Assembly: GCF_030654605.1 (NCBI RefSeq)
Contig: NZ_JAURXB010000274.1
Location: 1-52,735, forward strand
Length of the DNA: 52,735 nt
From: Bradyrhizobium sp.
GTDB taxonomy: Bacteria; Pseudomonadota; Alphaproteobacteria; Rhizobiales; Xanthobacteraceae
Direction: 5' to 3'
Positions 1 through 7,631 of the stretch are shown here, in pieces; position 1 is the first letter of the stretch, and each line of letters opens with the position of its first letter. The translations under genes were made by a program, and so were the position numbers. The notes below the pieces were generated by a model, which saw only the letters and a list, made by a program, of their open reading frames with translations, had not been told where the DNA came from and did not search any database.

Positions 1-1462
1 TGACCGTGAGCGCCAGCAACAGCGAGGCGGCCAGCGCAAAGATGATGGCGAGCGCCACCGGGATGAACAGCTTTCCCTCGAGGCCCTGCAGCGCCAGCAA
101 CGGCACGAAAACGATGATGATGATGAGCACGCCCGTCGAAACCGGCTCCAGCACCTCGCAGACCGACCGGAACACGATATGGACCAGCGGCGTCGTGCTG
201 CCCTTCTGATCCTTGCTGAGATTTCCCACGATGTTCTCGACGACGACCACAAGCGCGTCGATCAGCATGCCGATGGCGATCGCGAGTCCACCGAGACTCA
301 TCAGATTGGCCGACATGCCGACCATGCGCATCACAATCAGCGCGATCATGATCGCAAGCGGCAGGCTCAGGGCGATTACCAGCGAGGCGCGCCAGTTGCC
401 GAGAAACAGCAACAGCAGCACGATGACCAGAACCGTGGCTTCGGCCAGCGCCCGGACGACGGTTCCGACGGCGCGGCCGACCAGCCGGCTCCGGTCGTAA
501 AACACGTTGATGGAAACGCTCTTCGGCAGCGACGGCTGCAGCTCCTGCAGGCGCTGGCGGACGTCGCGGACGAGCTGCCCGGCATTGGCGCCACGCAGGC
601 CAAGCACGAGTCCTTCGACCGTTTCGCCGCGGCCGTCGATTGTGACGGCGCCATAGCGCGTCATCGCGCCCACCTGAACGCGGGCCACATCGTTGACCCG
701 GATCGGAATGCCGTCCCGCGTGTCGACCACGATGGCCTTGATGTCGTCGATCGAGCGGATACTGCCCTCGATGCGGACGAGGGCGCTGTCTTCGCCCTGG
801 TTGACGCGGCCAGCGCCGTCGTTGCGGCTGTTGGTCTCGATCGCCCGTCGAAACAGGTCATAGGAAATGCCGCGTGCGGCGAGCGCATCGCTGACCGGCA
901 CGATCTCGAAGGCCCGGACATGACCGCCGAGCGAGTTGACGTCGGCGACCCCCGGAACGGTCCGCAGCGCCGGGCGGATCACCCAGTCGAGCAGGCTGCG
1001 CCGCTCCGCCAGCGAGAGATCGGGACTCTCGATGGTGAACATGAACATTTCGCCAAGCGGGCTGGTGATCGGAGCGAGACCGCCGGTCACGCCTTCCGGC
1101 AAATCGCGCGCGATGTTGGCCAGGCGCTCCGAAACCTGGTTGCGCGCCCAATAGATGTCGGTGCCGTCCTCGAAATCGACGGTGATGTCGGCAAGCGCGT
1201 ATTTTGTCGTCGAGCGGAGGATTTTCTTGTTCGGCAACCCGAGCAGTTCGAGCTCGATTGGAACCGTGATCCGCTGTTCGACTTCCTCCGGGGTGAGACC
1301 CGGCGCTTTCATGATGACCTTGACCTGAACCGGCGAGACGTCGGGAAATGCGTCAATCGGCAGGCTGGGCAGGACGACGACGCCCGCGCCGACGAGCAGA
1401 AGCACGCTCAGGGCGACGAACATGCGCTGCGAAAGCGCGAACGCGACCAGACGCTCGAGCAT
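1..1462 (-). CDS. Heavy-metal efflux RND transporter (CzcA/CusA family), 5' part only
   Basis: Inner-membrane proton-driven pump of the HME-RND family, which exports metal cations from periplasm or cytosol through a tripartite channel. The frame reads from an ATG at 1462 off the left edge, giving about 487 of the roughly 1040 residues usual for the family. It begins MLERLVAFALSQRMFV, a typical first RND helix. It continues with the porter-domain segment around FPDVSPVQVKVIMKAPG, and further in has the membrane segment GGLAIAIGMLIDALVVVVEN expected at TM4. Its start overlaps the stop of the adaptor gene by one base (TGATG), so the two are translationally coupled. The specific metal cannot be told from this part. 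The outer-membrane partner is not visible here. Confidence 0.9.
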   Translation of the reverse strand, partial: MLERLVAFALSQRMFVALSVLLLVGAGVVVLPSLPIDAFPDVSPVQVKVIMKAPGLTPEEVEQRITVPIELELLGLPNKKILRSTTKYALADITVDFEDGTDIYWARNQVSERLANIARDLPEGVTGGLAPITSPLGEMFMFTIESPDLSLAERRSLLDWVIRPALRTVPGVADVNSLGGHVRAFEIVPVSDALAARGISYDLFRRAIETNSRNDGAGRVNQGEDSALVRIEGSIRSIDDIKAIVVDTRDGIPIRVNDVARVQVGAMTRYGAVTIDGRGETVEGLVLGLRGANAGQLVRDVRQRLQELQPSLPKSVSINVFYDRSRLVGRAVGTVVRALAEATVLVIVLLLLFLGNWRASLVIALSLPLAIMIALIVMRMVGMSANLMSLGGLAIAIGMLIDALVVVVENIVGNLSKDQKGSTTPLVHIVFRSVCEVLEPVSTGVLIIIIVFVPLLALQGLEGKLFIPVALAIIFALAASLLLALTV

Positions 1463-2598
1463 CACTCGCCGGCCCCGAGCCGTTGCAATATTCCTCGCAG
1501 GGCGGTGATGCCACTGACGGCCACTTCGTCCTTCTCCGAGATCGCGCCGGATACCACGACATGATCCTGATCCTCGGCCAGCAGCGTCACGGGCGCGATA
1601 CGAAATCCGCCCTCGATGGCGACGAAGACCGACGTCGTTTCGCCGCGTCGGACGAGCGCGCTGTAGGGGATCTCCCAGGCACTCTCACCGGAGGAAAGAA
1701 AATTGATCCGTACCGCAGCGGTTTGCCCGGGGCGCAGTTCACCGGTATTCGGCACCTCCGCTCGCACCAGAATGGTTTGGGTCGCCACGTCGGTCGTTTC
1801 CGAAACCAGTACGACCTTGCCCGGCGTCACGTAGCCGTCGATTTCCACTCTCGCCCCCGGCCGGATGGCGCGGACGCTCATTGCCGGAATCGCAATCTCG
1901 ACCCACAAGGGCGACAAGCGTGCGATCTTGACGAGCGGGGCCGATTGCTCCACCCGCTGGCCCGGGGAAACCACGATCTCGACCGCGGTTGCCGGCTGGG
2001 GCGAGGCGACCGAGAGTGTTGCCGTAATCGCGGTCTCGCTGGCGAGGCGCGAAATCGCCGCGTCCGACAGCCCGCTCAGCCGAAGCATTTGCTTTCGTTC
2101 CGACACCGCGATGCTCGCCTGCCGGGCTTCGGCCTGGCTGGTCTCCAGCACGCGTAGCGGCACCGCATTGCCCTGGAACAGTTCGGTATTCCGTTTCAGC
2201 TGCTGGGCAGCGAGCACGTCATGCGCGAAGGCCTGCAGGTAGTCGCGCTGAAGCGACACGAAGCTTGGGCTCTCGAGCATGACGAGCGGCTGGCCGGAAT
2301 TGACCCGGTCGCCTCGCGCAACCGACAGACTGGTGACCATGCCGGCCACGGGAGCGCTGACGACCCACAGTTGCGGGGTAGGGATAACAATCTGGGCCGG
2401 ATAGGGCAGTGTCAGGTCTGTCCGGCTCAGGATGGGATGCGCGACGCGAACGCCCAGGGTTTGTGCCTGCGCGGGGCTTAGCTTTACCTCGTCGTCGGCC
2501 AACGACAGGGTTGGCGGGCCGATCAAGGCGACTGCAAGCAAGGCCCGAATCAACCCGCGTCGCGAGCAGAGGTTTACGATCGTCTGAGCGAGATTCAT
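1462..2598 (-). CDS. RND efflux periplasmic adaptor (CzcB/CusB-like membrane fusion protein)
   Basis: Periplasmic adaptor joining the RND pump encoded just downstream to an outer-membrane channel. About 378 residues from the ATG at 2598; an in-frame TTG two codons earlier is less likely. An N-terminal signal peptide (ALLAVALIGPPTLSLAD) is followed by a beta-barrel and lipoyl-type half motif (VVSAPVAGMVTSLSVARGDRV), a helical hairpin with SLQRDYLQAFAHDVLAA, the second lipoyl half (VEIVVSPGQRVEQSAPL) and barrel strands ending in VAVSGITALRGILQRLG. No His-rich metal-binding extension is seen. It lies first in the visible operon and overlaps the pump gene by one base. The assignment to the heavy-metal subgroup rests mainly on its partner. 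Confidence 0.88.
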   Translation of the reverse strand: MNLAQTIVNLCSRRGLIRALLAVALIGPPTLSLADDEVKLSPAQAQTLGVRVAHPILSRTDLTLPYPAQIVIPTPQLWVVSAPVAGMVTSLSVARGDRVNSGQPLVMLESPSFVSLQRDYLQAFAHDVLAAQQLKRNTELFQGNAVPLRVLETSQAEARQASIAVSERKQMLRLSGLSDAAISRLASETAITATLSVASPQPATAVEIVVSPGQRVEQSAPLVKIARLSPLWVEIAIPAMSVRAIRPGARVEIDGYVTPGKVVLVSETTDVATQTILVRAEVPNTGELRPGQTAAVRINFLSSGESAWEIPYSALVRRGETTSVFVAIEGGFRIAPVTLLAEDQDHVVVSGAISEKDEVAVSGITALRGILQRLGAGE

Positions 2599-2804
2599 CG
2601 GCAAGAAACCATATCATCGGGTGGCGCCGCCAAATCGCGCGTTCCGTTGAGCCTTCAGTATTCCGTGCAGTATCGGGTGGATTGATTTTTATCAAGCGAT
2701 CGGATCCGCTCTCGGCTCGCTCGACCATTCAACTATCTCGATGCAGGTGGGTGCAATTGCGACGCGTTCGCGCGTGGCCTGCACTGCGATCCGGCAAACC
2801 TGCT

Positions 2805-3710
2805 TCAAGCGTCCTTTGCATAGCGCGCAAGCGAAGCCTTGAGCATTTCAAGCATTTCGTCCCGCACGGGATCGCGCGTGCCGCGGGCCCAGGCCGCCGC
2901 CAGCGGCAGCCGGTTCATATCGGACGCCTCGAGCGGGATGTAGCGGACGCCGCGCGCCGCCATTCGCGATGTCCATCTGGGAACGATGGCGACGCCGAGT
3001 TCGGCGGCGACCAGATTGACGATGGTCTGCTTTTCATCGGCCAACTGCACCACGCGCGCCTGCAGTCCGGCCTGGGCAAACAGCTTCATGGTGAGATCGT
3101 GGCTGTGCGGGCGCGACCGGCGCTCGGGCACGATCAGCGGCTGCTCGGCGAGATCGGTGATATCAACGCGTTTTCTCGATGCGAGGGGATGACGATCGGA
3201 TACCGCGACCACGGCGGTTTCGTGCAACAGAAACAGGAATTCGAGCCGCTTGTCCGGATTGGCCGGCGGCCGCACCACCGCCATGTCGAGCCGCCCGGAG
3301 ATCAGCCGCGGCAGCAGGCGGATCGTCTTGTCCTCCGTCAGCTTCACCGTGACATCCGGCCTGCGCGCACGAAAATCGTGCAGCAGCATCGGCAGCAGGC
3401 CGGCGGCCGCGCTATCGATCGCGCCGAGGCGGATGGTCGCCGCCTGCTTGCGGCCGCGGGCGTGGAATTTGACCGCGAGACTGTCCGCCTGCGCCAGCAA
3501 ATGGCGGGCGTCCTTGAGCAAGACTGCGCCGTCATCGGTCAACGTAACGCTGCGGGTGGTGCGCGTCATCAGTCGGGTGCCGAGATCGTCTTCGAGCAGC
3601 CGGATGTAACGCCCGAGTGCCGAGGGCAGCATTTCGAGCCGTTGCGCCGCGCGGCCGAAATGCAGCTCCTCGGCCGCGGCCACGAAACAGCGAAGCTGGT
3701 GCAATTCCAT
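2805..3710 (-). CDS. LysR-family transcriptional regulator
   Basis: DNA-binding regulator of 301 residues, the normal LysR length. The N-terminal winged helix-turn-helix reads MELHQLRCFVAAAEELHFGRAAQRL with recognition helix LPSALGRYIRLLEDDLG, followed by the linker helix and an effector-binding domain of two periplasmic-binding-protein-like lobes from about residue 90. A good ribosome site (GGAGG) precedes the ATG. It is divergent from the TctC-type binding protein and tartrate/malate dehydrogenase pair, with 144 bases between the starts. By LysR custom it probably controls those genes in response to a di- or tricarboxylate. The effector is inferred from context only. Confidence 0.9.
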   Translation of the reverse strand: MELHQLRCFVAAAEELHFGRAAQRLEMLPSALGRYIRLLEDDLGTRLMTRTTRSVTLTDDGAVLLKDARHLLAQADSLAVKFHARGRKQAATIRLGAIDSAAAGLLPMLLHDFRARRPDVTVKLTEDKTIRLLPRLISGRLDMAVVRPPANPDKRLEFLFLLHETAVVAVSDRHPLASRKRVDITDLAEQPLIVPERRSRPHSHDLTMKLFAQAGLQARVVQLADEKQTIVNLVAAELGVAIVPRWTSRMAARGVRYIPLEASDMNRLPLAAAWARGTRDPVRDEMLEMLKASLARYAKDA

Positions 3711-3730
3711 AGGGAGCCTCCCTGCGCCAG

Positions 3731-3753
3731 ATTATATCAAATATTTGTATAAT
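3731..3753. promoter_or_regulatory. AT-rich palindrome in LysR/TctC divergent promoter, candidate operator
   Basis: The centre CAAATATTTG is a perfect 10-base palindrome and is flanked by ATTATA on the left and TATAAT on the right, offset by one base. It stands out as AT-rich in a GC-rich genome and lies 21 bases upstream of the LysR start and about 100 upstream of the binding-protein start. Its position and symmetry fit a LysR-type box or an overlapping promoter. No binding data are available. Confidence 0.45.
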
Positions 3754-3854
3754 CGTATGCCGATTGAACGGGTGTGACATCAGGACGTAGCGTGCCGGCA
3801 AGTGCTGACCTTCAGGCGGAATCAGCCGGCCAATAAATTTGATGGGAGTGACCA

Positions 3855-4844
3855 ATGCGGTTCAATCGTCGCGCGATCCTGACCAGTGCCCTCGCCGCCA
3901 TTTCCACCTTCGCGTCGCACGCCGTCACGGCGCAGACCGCCTTTCCGACCAAGCCGATCACGCTGATCGTTCCGGCCGCATCCGGCGGGCCGACCGACAC
4001 CGTGGCCCGCCTCGTTGCGGAGTCGATGGGCCGCACCCTCGGCCAGACGGTGCTGGTCGAAAACGTCGGCGGCGCCGGCGGCACGCTCGGCATGGCACGG
4101 GTGTCGAAGTCGGCGGCTGACGGCTACACCGTCGCGGTCTGGCACATCGCGCATGCCACAGCACCCGCGCTTTACGACTCCCTGAAATACGACGTCGTCG
4201 GGGATTTCGATCACCTCGGCCGCATCACCGACGTGCCCATGACCCTGGTGTCGAAATCGACACTGCCGCCCGCCAACGTCACCGAGCTGCTGGCGTGGAT
4301 CCGCGCCAACAAGGACAAGGCCACCTATGGGCATGCCGGTGTCGGCTCGGCCTCGCATCTGTGCATGCTGATGCTGATGAAGGAACTCGGCGTGCAGATC
4401 AACGGCATCCCCTATCGCGGCACCGGACCGGCCATGAACGACCTGCTGGGCGGCCAGTTCGACGTGATGTGCGACCAGACCACCAACACCACCAACCAGA
4501 TCAAGGAAGCCAGGATCAAGGGTTTTGCGGTCACGACCAAATCCAGGGTCTCGTCCCTGCCCGACTTGCCGCCGCTCGATGCCGGCGCGGTCAAAGGCTT
4601 CGAGGTGTCGGCATGGCACGCGATGTGGGCGCCGAAGGGATTGCCGAAGGAGGCTTCCGACAAGCTTGTCGCGGCCCTTCAGGCGGCGCTGAAAGATCCC
4701 AAGGTGATCGAGCGGTTTGCGAGCCTCGGCACCGAGCCGGTCAAGGCGGAACTGGCGACACCGGCGGCCCTCAAGTCGCACCTGTCAGCCGAAGTGCCGC
4801 GCTGGAGCGCCGTCATCAAGGCTGCCGGGGCGAAGGGAAACTGA
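3855..4844 (+). CDS. Tripartite tricarboxylate transporter substrate-binding protein (Bug/TctC family)
   Basis: Periplasmic binding protein of 329 residues, the usual Bug length. The signal peptide MRFNRRAILTSALAAISTFA has an RR pair that could direct Tat export, although Sec is equally possible. Family hallmarks are the start of the mature chain with FPTKPITLIVPAASGGPTDT, VENVGGAGGTLGMARVSKS, and YGHAGVGSASHLCMLMLM followed by GIPYRGTGPAMNDLLGGQ. It captures organic acids for a TctAB-type permease, but no tctA or tctB is nearby, so it is an orphan that must borrow membrane partners or act in sensing. It is 66 bases upstream of the dehydrogenase and probably co-transcribed with it. The ligand may be tartrate or malate, judged from the neighbour only. 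Confidence 0.92.
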   Translation: MRFNRRAILTSALAAISTFASHAVTAQTAFPTKPITLIVPAASGGPTDTVARLVAESMGRTLGQTVLVENVGGAGGTLGMARVSKSAADGYTVAVWHIAHATAPALYDSLKYDVVGDFDHLGRITDVPMTLVSKSTLPPANVTELLAWIRANKDKATYGHAGVGSASHLCMLMLMKELGVQINGIPYRGTGPAMNDLLGGQFDVMCDQTTNTTNQIKEARIKGFAVTTKSRVSSLPDLPPLDAGAVKGFEVSAWHAMWAPKGLPKEASDKLVAALQAALKDPKVIERFASLGTEPVKAELATPAALKSHLSAEVPRWSAVIKAAGAKGN

Positions 4845-4910
4845 GTTTTCCGCCACCGGCGATCAATCACCCACAACGACACGCGGCTATCAGCGGTCCG
4901 GAGAGACTTC

Positions 4911-5987
4911 ATGAAGACCTACGCCATTGCAGCGATCCCGGGCGACGGGATCGGCACCGAAGTCATTGCCGCCGGTGTCGAGGTGCTGCACGCGCTGGCC
5001 CAGCGCGACGGAAGTTTCACCTTCAAGGTCGATCATTTCGACTGGGGTTCCGAGTACTACAAGAAACACGGCATCATGATGCCGGAAGATGGCCGCGACC
5101 AGATCAAGGGACACGATGCCATCCTGTTCGGTTCGGCCGGCGCGCCCGACGTGCCCGACCACATCACGCTCTGGGGCTTGCGCCTCGCGATCTGCCAGCC
5201 GTTCGATCAATACGCCAATGTGCGGCCGACCCGCATCCTGCCCGGGATCACCAGCCCGCTGCGCAACGTTCACGGGCCGGAACTCGACTGGGTCATCGTC
5301 CGCGAAAATTCGGAAGGCGAATATGCCGGGGTCGGCGGCCGCGTCCACAAGGGGTTGCCGCTCGAAGTCGCGACCGACGTATCGATCCTGACCCGCGCCG
5401 GCGTCGAGCGCATCATGCGTTTTGCGTTCAGGCTCGCGCAGTCCCGGCCACGAAAACTGTTGACCGTCGTGACCAAATCCAACGCCCAGCGCCATGCCAT
5501 GGTGATGTGGGACGAGATCGCGAACGAGATCGCGGCCGAATTCAAGGACGTCACCTGGGACAAGATGCTGGTCGACGCCATGACCATGCGCATGGTGATG
5601 AAGCCGGAAACCATCGATACCGTGGTCGCCACCAACCTGCATGCCGATGTGCTGTCGGATCTCGCCGCCGCCCTTGCCGGCTCGCTCGGCATCGCACCGA
5701 CCGCGAACCTCAATCCGGAGCGGACCTATCCCTCGATGTTCGAGCCGATTCACGGCTCGGCCTTCGACATCATCGGCAAGGGCATCGCCAATCCGGTCGG
5801 CACGTTCTGGTCTTCCGTGATGATGCTGGAGCATCTCGGCGAGACCGCCGCCGCGACGCGGCTGATGCAGGCGATCGAGCGCGTCACCGCCGACCCGCGC
5901 TTTCACACGCCGGATCTCGGCGGCAAGGCCCGGACCACGGAAGTCACGGCCGCCGTCATCTCTTCCATTCACGGCGCCAACGAGTGA
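4911..5987 (+). CDS. Tartrate dehydrogenase / D-malate dehydrogenase (decarboxylating)
   Basis: Cytosolic NAD-dependent beta-decarboxylating dehydrogenase of the isocitrate/isopropylmalate fold, 358 residues. It opens AIAAIPGDGIGTEV and carries VRENSEGEYAGVGGR, the TNLHADVLSDLAAALAGSLG metal-binding segment and FEPIHGSAFDIIGKGIANP, the coenzyme loop. The VRENSEGEYAG stretch and the close similarity to TtuC/DmlA-type enzymes favour tartrate or D-malate over isocitrate or isopropylmalate. It would convert (+)- or meso-tartrate to oxaloglycolate or glycerate, or D-malate to pyruvate. A ribosome site GGAGAG lies 7 bases before the ATG. It follows the Bug-type binding protein and is likely under the divergent LysR regulator. 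Substrate preference cannot be read from sequence alone. Confidence 0.88.
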   Translation: MKTYAIAAIPGDGIGTEVIAAGVEVLHALAQRDGSFTFKVDHFDWGSEYYKKHGIMMPEDGRDQIKGHDAILFGSAGAPDVPDHITLWGLRLAICQPFDQYANVRPTRILPGITSPLRNVHGPELDWVIVRENSEGEYAGVGGRVHKGLPLEVATDVSILTRAGVERIMRFAFRLAQSRPRKLLTVVTKSNAQRHAMVMWDEIANEIAAEFKDVTWDKMLVDAMTMRMVMKPETIDTVVATNLHADVLSDLAAALAGSLGIAPTANLNPERTYPSMFEPIHGSAFDIIGKGIANPVGTFWSSVMMLEHLGETAAATRLMQAIERVTADPRFHTPDLGGKARTTEVTAAVISSIHGANE

Positions 5988-6212
5988 TTCGTCCCGGTAC
6001 TGTCACCTGGACGCGCAACGCGCTCCCGAGAGCGCTGCGCGGTTGCCTCGACGGCAACGCAGAATCACGCGAACGTGAATCCCTCGCGCATCCGGAATCC
6101 AAATTTAATGCACGATGCGCGCTATTTAACCTCGCATTAACGGCGCACTGTACCTATCTGGATATAGGGAAGGAAATTCGCTCAAGGACAACTCCAAAAA
6201 AAGGAGCCACCT

Positions 6213-6407
6213 ATGGCGAACGTACTAACCACTGGGGCCTGGCTTTCTGCCCCGACCAAAAAACCTTCATTTTTCGCACGATTATTGCGCGCCCGTCAGC
6301 GACGGGCTGAGCGTACGGTTGAGCAATACCTTGCCGTCCGCGGGATCAAGCAGACCGACGACGCGGAGCGCCAAATCGAGCGTCTCTACTCGAGAGCGGG
6401 CCGGTAG
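6213..6407 (+). CDS. Small basic hypothetical protein (64 aa)
   Basis: Unrecognised cytosolic small protein. It has a strong ribosome site (AAAAAAAGGAG) 6 bases before the ATG and a basic centre (RLLRARQRRAERTV) followed by an amphipathic helix ending QIERLYSRAGR. There is no membrane segment or signal. The layout (about 65 residues, very basic helix) recalls DUF1127-like small proteins, but I cannot identify that motif. The next tiny gene starts 3 bases after its stop. An AT-rich stretch with possible promoter character precedes it (6100-6190). Confidence 0.6.
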   Translation: MANVLTTGAWLSAPTKKPSFFARLLRARQRRAERTVEQYLAVRGIKQTDDAERQIERLYSRAGR

Positions 6408-6409
6408 CC

Positions 6410-6532
6410 ATGATCATGCTCATCATCGTGCAGACGGCCAACAAGCTCGTTCAGTTCGGCAAGGAGGTTCGCGAAACCTGGCAGGAAGCTCAACGCCTTC
6501 GTCAGGCTCTTCCCGGCCCGACCGAGGAGTAG
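6410..6532 (+). CDS. Very small hypothetical protein (40 aa), coupled to the gene before
   Basis: A 40-codon frame begins with ATG 2 bases after the TAG of the 64-residue gene and ends with TAG at 6530. It reads MIMLIIVQTANKLVQFGKEV and then an acidic/polar helix ending GPTEE. The sequence predicts a single amphipathic or membrane-associated helix. Evidence that it is real is its tight spacing after a well-translated gene and a plausible start. It is shorter than common gene-calling cut-offs, so it may be unannotated. No function is recognised. Confidence 0.4.
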   Translation: MIMLIIVQTANKLVQFGKEVRETWQEAQRLRQALPGPTEE

Positions 6533-6560
6533 CCTCACCCGGCTATCGCACCTCGCCTGG

Positions 6561-6601
6561 AGCGGGTTCCTGCAACGCCCGTTAACTAATTGGAACCCGC
6601 T
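6561..6601. repeat. 10-base inverted repeat after the small-gene pair
   Basis: AGCGGGTTCC at 6561-6570 and its exact complement GGAACCCGCT at 6592-6601 surround a 21-base spacer. The hairpin lies 29 bases after the tiny gene. It could stop or stabilise transcripts, although no T-run follows. The sequence resembles small palindromic intergenic elements of this bacterial family. Confidence 0.5.
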
Positions 6602-6675
6602 TGCGTCAGTTACGCTCTTGACGCCGCCGCGCGCTAGGCCAGAATGGTCATTATGTTGCGCCGGGAGCCGATCAT

Positions 6676-6867
6676 ATGAGGTTTTTGATTACTGCGCAGG
6701 ATACCGCGGGAAGCGTCACCCTCAACCGGGAGTCAGTCCCGGCTGCACTGAAGAAGGCCGGGGAATTGATATCCGACGGTTGCTGGGACGTTGAGATCGC
6801 AACGCCCGACGGAACCGTCTATCGGCCTGCCCAGTTCGACGAGTTGAAGGAACGGGTCAGCGCCTAG
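6676..6867 (+). CDS. Small hypothetical protein (63 aa)
   Basis: Unrecognised 63-residue protein reading MRFLITAQDTAGSVTLNRES and later DVEIATPDGTVYRPAQFDEL. Predicted strands at both ends and a middle helix suggest a small alpha/beta fold. It is not secreted and has no Cys pair or metal motif. Codon use and third-position GC look like those of normal genes here. It appears to stand alone with its own promoter. It may be a conserved Bradyrhizobium small protein, but I cannot assign a job. Confidence 0.6.
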   Translation: MRFLITAQDTAGSVTLNRESVPAALKKAGELISDGCWDVEIATPDGTVYRPAQFDELKERVSA

Positions 6868-6948
6868 CGAACGTCCATTCCGGCCCTCGCTATCCGCGCG
6901 GAGCCATGACCGGATGTCACTTGACCGGATGTCGCTTGCCTGATCGCC

Positions 6949-7629
6949 TCATGCGTGGCTTGCGTCCGTGAGGCTGATGACCAGTGCAATGGTCCCGACC
7001 AGAATGAGGCTGACGGCCCATACGGCGTCCAGATTGAACCAGCTTCGGGCCACGAATTTCAGGCCGAGATAACGGTACACCAGCCACGCCGCGCATCCTC
7101 CGGCGGCGATCATCGCGGCCGAGTGCACCACGGATACCAGCACGGCCATGCCGAGATTGGTATTGATCAGCCTGCCTGCCGCCGTATGGCCTGCGTCGAG
7201 GTCGGCGGCCCGGCACAGCCCGAGATAGATCGGCACCAGCATCAATCCGGCGCCATGCGCGATCGCCACCGCGAAGGACCACAGCCCCAATTGCGTCGGC
7301 CTGATACGGGCGAGCGCGCGTGGATGGCGCTGATTGATCAGCCGGAACACACCAAATCCGATTACCAGAAGGCTGGCGCCGGCCTGGATCGGACGCTGCC
7401 ACTGGACCAGGGTGACAAGCAGCGCGAAGGGAAGCATGACCAGCAGCATCGCCAGCAAATGGCCTGCCCATAGCGGCCACAGCGCCATCAACAGCGCGCG
7501 CGAACTCCTTTCCATCAGTCCTGCCGAAACCGCGAGCGGCCACCCCATCCCCGGGTTGGCCCCGTGATAGAGGCCGCTCGCGATCACGGCCAGCCAGAGG
7601 CCGGCAACGGTCCAGTCGGCTACGCTCAC
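6949..7629 (-). CDS. Multi-pass membrane protein, unknown
   Basis: Predicted inner-membrane protein of about 226 residues with five or six hydrophobic segments (for example VAGLWLAVIASGLYHGANPG, HLLAMLLVMLPFALLVTL, VSLILVGTIALVISL). The motif YHGANPGMGWPLAVSAGL near the N-terminus and the His in VVHSAAM and AIAHGAG may be functional. I chose the GTG at 7629 because it lies 2 bases after the stop of the SBP56-type gene, consistent with coupled translation. Reading further upstream runs into that gene's coding sequence. It probably works with the upstream enzyme, perhaps in anchoring, electron transfer or export. No known family is certain. Confidence 0.65.
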   Translation of the reverse strand: MSVADWTVAGLWLAVIASGLYHGANPGMGWPLAVSAGLMERSSRALLMALWPLWAGHLLAMLLVMLPFALLVTLVQWQRPIQAGASLLVIGFGVFRLINQRHPRALARIRPTQLGLWSFAVAIAHGAGLMLVPIYLGLCRAADLDAGHTAAGRLINTNLGMAVLVSVVHSAAMIAAGGCAAWLVYRYLGLKFVARSWFNLDAVWAVSLILVGTIALVISLTDASHA

Positions 7630-7631
7630 AT

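Noticed and set aside
4295..6310. A 671-codon plus-strand frame overlapping the binding protein and dehydrogenase
   Set aside because: It is a shifted frame of two confident genes, rich in Arg and Ala without domains.
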